The notes under the pieces were generated by a model. The model ran no database searches and was not told the DNA's origin. It was given only the letters and a program-made list of their open reading frames with translations. A DNA stretch of 64,000 nucleotides from the NCBI RefSeq assembly GCF_009817885.1, contig NZ_CP041764.1:2542001-2606000 (forward strand), read 5' to 3'. The position numbers and the translations under genes were made by a program. This document shows positions 57,938-64,000 of this stretch, in pieces (position 1 is the stretch's first letter; each line of letters begins with the position of its first letter). Source of the stretch: Serratia rhizosphaerae. GTDB taxonomy: Bacteria; Pseudomonadota; Gammaproteobacteria; Enterobacterales; Enterobacteriaceae.

Positions 57938-59587
57938 ATGGAAATCTTTTTTACAATCCTCATTTTGATCCTGGTGGTCTCCCTGTCTGGGGTGGTGACG
58001 CGTATGTTGCCGTTCCAGGTGCCGCTCCCCTTAATGCAAATCGCCATCGGTGCGCTGTTGGCCTGGCCGCATTTCGGGCTGCACGTGGACTTCGATCCGG
58101 AACTGTTTTTAGTGCTGTTTATCCCGCCGCTGCTGTTTGCCGACGGCTGGAAAACGCCGATGCGCGAGTTTATTCATCATGGCCGCGAGGTGCTCGGGCT
58201 GGCGCTGGTGCTGGTGCTGATCACCGTGGTCGGCGTCGGTTACCTGATCTACCTGATGGTGCCGGGTATTCCGCTGGTGGCGGCGTTCGCGCTGGCGGCG
58301 GTGCTGTCGCCGACCGATGCCGTGGCGCTGTCCGGCATCGTCGGCAAAGGGCGTATCCCTAAACCGATTATGGGCGTGCTGGAGGGCGAGGCGCTGATGA
58401 ACGACGCCTCCGGCCTGGTGTCGCTCAAGTTTGCCATTGCGGTGGCGATGGGCACCATGGTGTTCACCGTGGGCGGCGCGACGCTGGAGTTCCTCAAGGT
58501 GGCGATCGGCGGCCTGCTGGCCGGCGTGGCGGTAACCTGGACTTACAGTAAGTCGCTGCGCGTGATGAGCCGCTGGAGCGGCGACGACCCGGCGACGCAA
58601 ATCGTCTTTTTACTGCTGCTGCCGTTCGCCTCTTACCTGATTGCCGAACATATCGGCGTATCGGGGATCCTGGCGGCGGTCGCCGCGGGGATGACTATCA
58701 GCCAGTCCGGCGTGATCCGCAATGCGCCGCTGGCGATGCGCCTGCGCGCCAACAGCGTCTGGGCGATGTTGGAATTCGTGTTTAACGGCATGGTGTTCAT
58801 CATGTTGGGCCTACAGCTGCCGGGGATTCTGGAAACCTCGATGCTGCAGGCGGAGCTGGATCCGACGATTCAGACCTGGTACCTGTTCGCCGACGTGGCG
58901 ATTATCTATGCCGCGCTGCTGCTGCTGCGCTTTACCTGGCTGTGGCTGATGAAGGGCGCCAGCAAACGACTGCTGAAAAAACGTCCGCTGCAGTTTGGCA
59001 ACTACACCACGCGTGAGCTGTGGGTAGCGTCGTTTGCCGGGGTGCGCGGGGCGATTACGCTGGCCGGTGTGCTGTCGATTCCGCTGCTGCTCAGCGACGG
59101 CAGTGCCTTCCCGGCGCGTTATCAACTGGTGTTTATCGCCGCCGGGGTGATCCTGCTGTCGTTGATTGTCGGCGTTATTGCCCTGCCGCTGTTGCTGCGC
59201 GGCGTACAGGTGGCGGACTCGAGCGTCAGTAAGGGCGAAGAGCGGATGGCGATTGCGATGGCGGCGGAAGTGGCGATCGAGAGCATCAACAAAATGGAAG
59301 AGCGGCTGACGGCGGATACCGAGGAAAATATCGATCCGCAGGTGCTGAAAGAGGTCAGTTCGCGCGTGGTCGGCATGCTGCGCCGCCGGGTTGCCAGCAA
59401 AGACGATATTGAAAACGCGCTGGAGCTGGAAAACCTTGAGCGGCGCTTCCGCCTGACCGCGCTGCGCGCCGAACGCGGTGAGCTGTACCATCTGCGCGCG
59501 ACGCAGAAAATCAGCAATGAGACGCTGCAAAAGCTGCTGCACGATCTCGACCTGCTGGAGGCGCTGCTGGTGGAGCGCGAGGGGTAA
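57938..59587 (+). CDS. yjcE: Na+/H+ antiporter YjcE (CPA1 family)
   Basis: The 549-residue inner-membrane cation/proton antiporter has about 12 membrane segments. Key CPA1 segments are LFIPPLLFADGW (near residue 64), VLSPTDAVALSGIVGKGRIP (near 125) and GEALMNDASGLVSLKFA with the essential Asn-Asp pair. Then come AGVRGAITLAGVLSIPLL and a cytosolic C-terminal helical domain of about 130 residues. It matches E. coli YjcE (549) in length and position after yjcD. Confidence 0.95.
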   Translation: MEIFFTILILILVVSLSGVVTRMLPFQVPLPLMQIAIGALLAWPHFGLHVDFDPELFLVLFIPPLLFADGWKTPMREFIHHGREVLGLALVLVLITVVGVGYLIYLMVPGIPLVAAFALAAVLSPTDAVALSGIVGKGRIPKPIMGVLEGEALMNDASGLVSLKFAIAVAMGTMVFTVGGATLEFLKVAIGGLLAGVAVTWTYSKSLRVMSRWSGDDPATQIVFLLLLPFASYLIAEHIGVSGILAAVAAGMTISQSGVIRNAPLAMRLRANSVWAMLEFVFNGMVFIMLGLQLPGILETSMLQAELDPTIQTWYLFADVAIIYAALLLLRFTWLWLMKGASKRLLKKRPLQFGNYTTRELWVASFAGVRGAITLAGVLSIPLLLSDGSAFPARYQLVFIAAGVILLSLIVGVIALPLLLRGVQVADSSVSKGEERMAIAMAAEVAIESINKMEERLTADTEENIDPQVLKEVSSRVVGMLRRRVASKDDIENALELENLERRFRLTALRAERGELYHLRATQKISNETLQKLLHDLDLLEALLVEREG

Positions 59588-59610
59588 ACCGGCGCGTGCC
59601 GGACTAAGCA

Positions 59611-59638
59611 GAAGGGGCTGAAGAGATTCAGCCCCTTC
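59611..59638 (+). terminator. Hairpin after yjcE
   Basis: GAAGGGGCTGAA-GAGA-TTCAGCCCCTTC has a perfect 12-bp stem 23 nt past the stop. It has no T run. A near copy of this hairpin with a T run lies at 59769-59797, on the far side of the 129-bp repeat. Confidence 0.6.
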
Positions 59639-59765
59639 AGAGTGCTGACAAAGTTAGTTATTAGGGAGAGCGTGGCGATGGGGTCGTAGCGGCGTAAGCC
59701 GCCGGAGCGCCCCTCGTTACGCTAGGCCCGGGTATCTCGGGCCATCAGACGACTTTGTCATCAAC
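59637..59765 (-). repeat. 129-bp dispersed repeat, copy 2 (inverted)
   Basis: Reverse complement of the repeat at 29767-29895, same length, about 94 percent identical by eye. On the plus strand the core runs from TGACAAAGT (59646) to ACTTTGTCA (59760), a perfect 9-bp terminal inverted repeat. It is bracketed by two copies of the same GGGGCTGAA hairpin, between yjcE and a LysR gene. Confidence 0.9.
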
Positions 59766-59768
59766 CTC

Positions 59769-59797
59769 AAGGGGCTGAAGATATTCAGCCCTTTTTT
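59769..59797 (+). terminator. Intrinsic terminator between yjcE and the LysR gene
   Basis: GGGCTGAA-GATA-TTCAGCCC is followed by a run of T. It serves plus-strand transcription from yjcE and overlaps the end of the converging LysR gene. Confidence 0.88.
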
Positions 59798-60683
59798 ATT
59801 TCATTGTCGACAGATGGTCGCGGCAGCAGGCGATCCAGGCCTGAGCGCTGTGGGACAGGTAACTGTCCTGACGCCAGATCAGCCCGACCTTCCACTCCAT
59901 CAGCGGTTCCAGCGGCAGCCAGAGCAGGCTTTCCTCATCCAGCCACTGACAGACCGGCTCCGGCAGGGCGGCGATGCCGACGCCGGCCTGCACCATTGAG
60001 GCCAGAAAATCCCACTGGCCGCTGCGCACCGCGATGCGCGGCTCCAGTTCGGCGCGGCGGAAGGCTGCCATCAGCATCTTGTACAACGCGAAATCTTCGT
60101 TATAAATCAGTATCGGCCATTCGGCCAGCTCATGAATGCTGATGTGGCTCCGCTGTTGCCAGTGCGCATTGCGCGGCACCACAACGGACATCGGGTGGGT
60201 CAGCAGCGGCAGAAAGGTCAGCTGCCGGTCGGTATCGGGCGAGTAGACCGTCATCGCCAAGTCCAGTTCGCCCGCCAGCACCCGCTGTTCGCCGGACAGA
60301 CCGCCCAGCTCGGAGATGCGTAGTTCAATACCGGGATAGGCGTGGCGAAAGTGGCGGATGAGATCGGCGATTTGCCGGCCGACCATCGGCGGGATGCCCA
60401 GCCGCAGCACGCCTTTTTTTACCGCGCTGATGTCTTCCAGCTCGGCCTCCAGCTGGCGGAATTCGTCGAGGATCGCCACGCCGCGCTGATAGACCGCCTG
60501 GCCGCTGTCCGTCAGGTGCAGCTTGCGCCCCTCGCGGATCAGCAGGGTGCACTCCAGTTCATCCTCCAGATGGCGCAGCATCTTGCTGATGGTCGGCTGG
60601 GTGACGAACAGTTTTTCCGCCGCGCGGGTAAAGCTTTGCTGACGCACGACTTCGACAAAGTAGCGTAGGGTACGAACATCCAC
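59796..60683 (-). CDS. LysR-family regulator of the cidAB-type operon (GTG start)
   Basis: The 295-residue regulator has the N-terminal winged HTH RTLRYFVEVVRQQSFTRAAEKLFVTQPTISKMLRHLEDEL and an effector-binding domain (VLRLGIPPMVGRQIADLI, MSVVVPRNAHW). The frame starts at GTG 60683, preceded by GGAG 8 nt away, giving the standard VDVRTLRYF start. The upstream ATG at 60734 would add 17 non-family residues. It is divergent from cidA/cidB-like genes, the arrangement of CidR, an acetate-responsive activator in other bacteria. Confidence 0.9.
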   Translation of the reverse strand: MDVRTLRYFVEVVRQQSFTRAAEKLFVTQPTISKMLRHLEDELECTLLIREGRKLHLTDSGQAVYQRGVAILDEFRQLEAELEDISAVKKGVLRLGIPPMVGRQIADLIRHFRHAYPGIELRISELGGLSGEQRVLAGELDLAMTVYSPDTDRQLTFLPLLTHPMSVVVPRNAHWQQRSHISIHELAEWPILIYNEDFALYKMLMAAFRRAELEPRIAVRSGQWDFLASMVQAGVGIAALPEPVCQWLDEESLLWLPLEPLMEWKVGLIWRQDSYLSHSAQAWIACCRDHLSTMK

Positions 60684-60821
60684 AATCTGTTCTCCGATGG
60701 GCGATACCGGCGGGAAACTATTCCCTTGAGGCATGAAGTGGATAATTTTAATTCATTTCAGTACGGGTTTCCCGGCTGCGTATACTGTAATCCGTCATTT
60801 TTTTGCTTGAGGCCGCTCTCC

Positions 60822-61241
60822 ATGTCCCTGGCGTTACGTCGTGCTGCGCCATCCCTGCTGGCCCGCCTGCAGGTTCCCGTTCAGGTTGTTTTATACGCGC
60901 TGCTGTTTTTGCTTGCCGAGCAGTTGGTGGCGCATTTCCATCTACCGTTGCCTGCCAATATTGTCGGTATGCTGATGCTGCTGGCGTTGATCGTGCTGCG
61001 CGTGCTGCCGCTGCGTTGGGTACAGGCCGGTGCGCGCTGGCTGCTGGCGGAGATGCTGCTGTTCTTCGTCCCGGCGGTGGTGGCGGTGGTTAACTACGCG
61101 CAACTGCTGATGGTGGAAGGCTGGAAGATTTTTCTGGTGATTGCCGTCAGCACTATGCTGACGCTGGGGGCCACCGGGCTGGTGGTGGACCGCGTCTATC
61201 GCTTCGAACTCTGGCTGCAGCGGCGCAAACGTCATGAATGA
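60822..61241 (+). CDS. cidA: CidA/LrgA-family holin-like membrane protein
   Basis: The 139-residue membrane protein has four hydrophobic segments (VQVVLYALLFLLAEQLVAHF to IFLVIAVSTMLTLGATGLVV). The LPLPANIVGMLMLLALI segment is typical of the LrgA/CidA family, which resembles phage holins and modulates autolysis or pyruvate/acetate flux. ATG 60822 is chosen because it begins the conserved region. It overlaps cidB by 8 nt. Confidence 0.88.
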   Translation: MSLALRRAAPSLLARLQVPVQVVLYALLFLLAEQLVAHFHLPLPANIVGMLMLLALIVLRVLPLRWVQAGARWLLAEMLLFFVPAVVAVVNYAQLLMVEGWKIFLVIAVSTMLTLGATGLVVDRVYRFELWLQRRKRHE

Positions 61242-61923
61242 TTTTATCCTCAGCCTGCTCTGTCTGGCCGCTACGCTGGCGCTCTATTTTGCCAATAAGC
61301 GGCTCTATCGTCGTCGCCGCAGTCTGTTGCTGATGCCGCTGGTGCTGACGCCGATGATTCTGGTGCTGTTGCTGGTGGTGACGCATATCTCCTATCGGGA
61401 CTATATGGGGGAGACCCACTGGCTGCTGTGGCTGCTCGGGCCGGCGACCATTGCCTTTGCGGTGCCGGTGTATGAGAACCTGCATATTATCCGCCGTCAC
61501 TGGCTGTCGCTCAGCGCCGGAGTGGCCACTGCAGTATGTGTGGCGGTGTACAGCTCGGTCTGGCTGGCGCGGCTGCTGACGCTGCCTGAAGAGGTACAGC
61601 GCAGCCTGGCGGTGCGTTCGATCACCACGCCGTTCGCGCTGGAGGCGGCGAAGCAGATGGGCGGCCAGCCGGATCTGGTGGCGCTGTTTGTGGTGATCAC
61701 CGGGGTGTTCGGCATGGCGGTGGGGGATATTCTGTTTTTGCGCCTGTCGGTGCGCAGCCGTCTGGCGAAGGGGGCCGGCCTGGGGGCGTCGTCGCACGGC
61801 GCTGGCACCGCGCGCGCCTATGAAATGGGGCAGGAAGAGGGCGTGGTCTCCAGCCTGGTGATGATGCTGGCCGGCATTATCACCGTGCTGGCCGCGCCGC
61901 TGATTGGCCTGTGGATGTGGTAG
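61234..61923 (+). CDS. cidB: CidB/LrgB-family membrane protein
   Basis: The 229-residue membrane protein has six to seven hydrophobic segments. LrgB-family motifs include WLLGPATIAFAVPVYENLHII near residue 68, the RSITTPFALEAAKQMGG motif near 130, and GASSHGAGTARAYEMGQEEG near 187. It works with CidA; the overlap of the two genes supports one complex. Related to E. coli YohK. Confidence 0.92.
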   Translation: MNDFILSLLCLAATLALYFANKRLYRRRRSLLLMPLVLTPMILVLLLVVTHISYRDYMGETHWLLWLLGPATIAFAVPVYENLHIIRRHWLSLSAGVATAVCVAVYSSVWLARLLTLPEEVQRSLAVRSITTPFALEAAKQMGGQPDLVALFVVITGVFGMAVGDILFLRLSVRSRLAKGAGLGASSHGAGTARAYEMGQEEGVVSSLVMMLAGIITVLAAPLIGLWMW

Positions 61924-61979
61924 CGTGTTATTGAAAGGCAATGGCATGTGCGGTGCGGGCGGCATGCCATGGCAAGCCT

Positions 61980-62900
61980 CTAGTACAGTGAAGGCGCGCC
62001 TGTTGGACGGGTCTTAAAGCGGCGGTGCAGCCACATATACTGTTCCGGCGCGCGCATAATCTCTTTTTCCACCACTTTATTCATATAAGCGGCGGCGGCC
62101 ATTTCGTCGGTAAGCGGATAGTTTTCCAACGCCGGCTGGATCAGCAGATCGTAGCCGGCGCCATTTTCTCGACGAATCAGCACTACCGGCACCAGCGCCG
62201 GCTGCGCCATGCGCGCCAGCATAAAGGTGCCGCTGGTGGTCGCAGCCTGATCGACGGCGAACAGCGGTGCAAATACGCTGCCGCGCGGGCCGTAATCCTG
62301 GTCGGGCGCGAACCACACCGCTTCGCCGCCTTTCAGCGCCTGCACCATGCCGCGCAGGTTCTTACGGTCGAGCATCGCCTTATTGGAGCGCATACGGCCT
62401 TTGGTCTGCGCCCACTCCATCGCCTTGTTATTGTGCGGACGGTACATCGCCATCATCGGCTGGCACAGGCCCATCGCCCGGCCGCCCAGTTCCAGCGACA
62501 TAAAGTGCACGCCAATCACCAGTACGCCGCGGCCGTTCTGCTGCGCCATTTTCAGGTGATTGATGCCGGAGACGTTAAACCAGCGTTTGACGCGTTTATC
62601 TGACCAGAACCAGGCGATGCCGGTTTCCAGCAGCCCCATGCCGAGGGATTCAAAATTGCTGACCACCTTGCGCTCGCGTTGGGCGGCATCCATATCCGGG
62701 AAGCACAGTTCCAGGTTGCGGCGGGTGATGGTGACGCGGCGCTTCAAAAAGCGCATTGAGGTGCGGCCCATCCACACGCCAAGCTTATGCAGCAGCGGGT
62801 AGGGCAGCTGTACCAGCAGAAACAGCACCGCCAGGCCAAACCAGGTCAGCCAATAGCGGGGGTGCAGCAGGGCACGTTGGAATTCTTGCGGACGTTTCAT
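61980..62900 (-). CDS. lpxP: Lipid A acyltransferase, LpxP/LpxL family
   Basis: Inner-membrane enzyme adding a secondary acyl chain to Kdo2-lipid IVA. It has 306 residues. The N-terminal membrane anchor is LLHPRYWLTWFGLAVLFLLVQ. The acyltransferase HX4E motif is in GVHFMSLELGGRAMG, with RMRSNKAMLDRKNLRGMVQAL and PEQYMWLHRRFKTRP near the C-terminus. GVHFMSLELGG, CQPMMAMYRPHNN and GEAVWFAPDQDYG fit E. coli LpxP (palmitoleoyl transferase, cold-induced) better than LpxL. The choice between them is not certain. ATG 62900 is used. Confidence 0.88.
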   Translation of the reverse strand: MKRPQEFQRALLHPRYWLTWFGLAVLFLLVQLPYPLLHKLGVWMGRTSMRFLKRRVTITRRNLELCFPDMDAAQRERKVVSNFESLGMGLLETGIAWFWSDKRVKRWFNVSGINHLKMAQQNGRGVLVIGVHFMSLELGGRAMGLCQPMMAMYRPHNNKAMEWAQTKGRMRSNKAMLDRKNLRGMVQALKGGEAVWFAPDQDYGPRGSVFAPLFAVDQAATTSGTFMLARMAQPALVPVVLIRRENGAGYDLLIQPALENYPLTDEMAAAAYMNKVVEKEIMRAPEQYMWLHRRFKTRPTGAPSLY

Positions 62901-63238
62901 AGTCACTCATTTATGCATTATGGGTAAAAAACCTGTAACGCATAAAGAAGCCACTCAATAGCGATACAATGACTCAGACACTGGGTCGTGGTTATCGTTT
63001 AGTCGGATCGTGAAATTAACTAAAACTTTACATTCGAAGGGCGAATCGCGCTGCGCATCGGTCGGGAAAGGCGTGACCGCGGCAATCTGAGGGGGCTCTA
63101 GGAATGGTCAGTATACCATACACTACGGCAGTATACAGGGGAGTGGGATGCGAAAAATCCTATTTAGCCGGCGTTCTGCGTGCGTATCTTGACCGAGATT
63201 ATATCCCCGCTAGCCACTCGCATTTTAGAGGCGGAACC
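62901..63238. other. Gap between lpxP and a small orphan ORF
   Basis: 338 bp with no recognised gene. Two copies of CAGTATAC with the palindrome GTATAC, about 20 bp apart, lie near 63108-63138. The stretch 62930-63030 is AT-rich and may hold promoters for lpxP and the downstream ORF. Confidence 0.35.
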
Positions 63239-63478
63239 ATGAAAATGAGGGGCAACTTTCCAGACACCCCTTCATCGCAGATGGATAACTCGACCGCAGA
63301 TATCGTTGAGTTGGAAGCGGATTATCCGGATACGCTCAATGCGGAATTCGGCGCTCGTCGGGGGGATGACGTTACGTTGGAAGGATGGGGAACGACAACA
63401 AAGGATTTTTTGGCGCAGACCGGGCTATTAGCGACAAGCCATCTGCGGCAGGAGGTCGAATCATTGATCCGCGTATAG
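63239..63478 (+). CDS. Small hypothetical protein (79 aa)
   Basis: Starts at ATG 63239 after AGAGGCGGA and ends just before a strong terminator. The product is small, acidic and soluble (DNSTADIVELEADYPDTLNAEF, then GARRGDDVTLEGWGTTTKDF and a C-terminal SHLRQEVESLIRV helix), with no signal or membrane segment. No family is recognised. A longer in-frame start at 63104 lacks a ribosome site. A correctly placed ribosome site and terminator favour a real gene. Confidence 0.5.
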   Translation: MKMRGNFPDTPSSQMDNSTADIVELEADYPDTLNAEFGARRGDDVTLEGWGTTTKDFLAQTGLLATSHLRQEVESLIRV

Positions 63479-63490
63479 CCAGAAAAGAAA

Positions 63491-63521
63491 AAGGCGCTTA
63501 TCAAATGAGATAAAGCGCCTT
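63491..63521. terminator. Bidirectional terminator between the small ORF and fis
   Basis: AAGGCGCTTATC pairs with GATAAAGCGCCTT, with A on the left and TTTTT on the right. It lies between two converging genes. Confidence 0.92.
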
Positions 63522-63546
63522 TTTGCAACACGTTAACTGACTAGTA

Positions 63547-63843
63547 TCAGTTCATGCCGTATTTTTTCAGTTTCTTGCGCAGCGTACCGCGGTTGATGCC
63601 CATCATCAGGGCTGCACGGGTCTGGTTGCCACGGGTGTATTGCATCACCATGTCCAACAGTGGCTGTTCAACTTCAGCCAGTACCAGCTCATACAGGTCA
63701 TTCACATCTTGACCGTTCAGTTGAGCAAAATAGTTCTTCAGTGCTTGTTTAACCGAGTCACGCAGAGGCTTTTGAGTCACTTGATCCTGTGAGTTTACGG
63801 TAGAAACGGTCAGTACGTCAGAATTTACGCGTTGTTCGAACAT
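63547..63843 (-). CDS. fis: DNA-binding protein Fis
   Basis: Nucleoid-associated regulator of rRNA promoters, recombination and growth-phase control. The 98-residue protein is essentially identical to E. coli Fis: [20 protein letters not shown], the [19 protein letters not shown] dimer helices, and the C-terminal [26 protein letters not shown]. Co-transcribed with dusB just upstream (19 nt), as in E. coli. Confidence 0.99.
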
Positions 63844-63862
63844 AGTTCTGTCAGCTCTTTTT

Positions 63863-64000
63863 TTACGCTAGATTTTCGAAATATGCCTCCAACGCCTCCA
63901 GCTGTTCGCTGGCATCCTCTATGGCGTTGAATGTGCGCCGAAACTGGTCATTTGGGGCATGCTCCTGGAGATACCAGGATACGTGCTTTCGAGCAATCCG
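63863..64000 (-). CDS. dusB: tRNA-dihydrouridine synthase DusB, C-terminal end (truncated by window edge)
   Basis: The last 45 codons and stop of DusB run off the right edge. Visible residues are [20 protein letters not shown], the [20 protein letters not shown] segment and the terminal FENLA, matching the E. coli C-terminus almost exactly. Position directly upstream of fis confirms the assignment. Confidence 0.95.

Overview
The window reads as a chromosomal segment of a Serratia-type enterobacterium, close to S. marcescens. It has high GC. The conserved gene order matches the Escherichia coli 91-92 min region: pgi, psiE, malGFE/malK-lamB-malM, ubiCA, plsB, dgkA, lexA-dinF, zur, dusA, pspG, qor, dnaB, alr, tyrB, yjbR, uvrA/ssb, yjcD(ghxP), yjcE. 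The proteins look like close enterobacterial orthologs. The species call rests on gene order and protein similarity recalled from memory, not on a search.

Layout. 1-3760: truncated CPA1 antiporter and pgi, with an IS3-family insertion sequence (2430-3719) lodged between pgi and its terminator. 3780-7010: adhP, a wzi-like outer-membrane protein gene and psiE. 7070-14755: the complete maltose/maltodextrin regulon locus, two divergent operons with MalT-box and CRP-like sites between them. 14900-24960: ubiquinone, phospholipid, SOS, zinc, tRNA-modification and phage-shock genes, plus a candidate small RNA after pspG. 25030-27720: an ERIC element, dnaB and alr. 27765-31550: a ribitol catabolic block (rbtR, rbtD, rbtK) with a 129-bp repeat between rbtD and rbtK. 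31577-34394: pheC-like periplasmic cyclohexadienyl dehydratase, an Lrp-type regulator and tyrB. 34452-38305: a three-subunit periplasmic gluconate-2-dehydrogenase-type enzyme. 38596-43000: a Gfo/Idh/MocA oxidoreductase with a LacI-type regulator, yjbR, maa and a zinc alcohol dehydrogenase. 43207-46843: uvrA and ssb, divergent around a LexA box.

46937-54000 is an accessory island that looks AT-richer in many stretches. It holds a P2-type portal gene remnant, an HNH-nuclease toxin with a SUKH-like immunity gene between 76-bp imperfect direct repeats, and a DoxX-TetR pair with two matching palindromic operators. It ends with an unusual pair: a very divergent porphobilinogen-synthase (HemB) relative beside an MFS exporter. 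The HemB relative has lost the metal-site cysteines and one of the two catalytic lysines but keeps the other. This pair is the strongest candidate for an undescribed system.

54048-64000 returns to core-like sequence: a YhcN/BhsA-like protein, a lipocalin-like/GST/VOC cluster, ghxP, yjcE, a second copy of the 129-bp repeat (inverted), a LysR regulator divergent from cidAB, an LpxP-like acyltransferase, a small orphan ORF, fis and the end of dusB.

No tRNA, rRNA or CRISPR array was recognised. Many long antisense ORFs opposite core genes are high-GC codon shadows and are not annotated.
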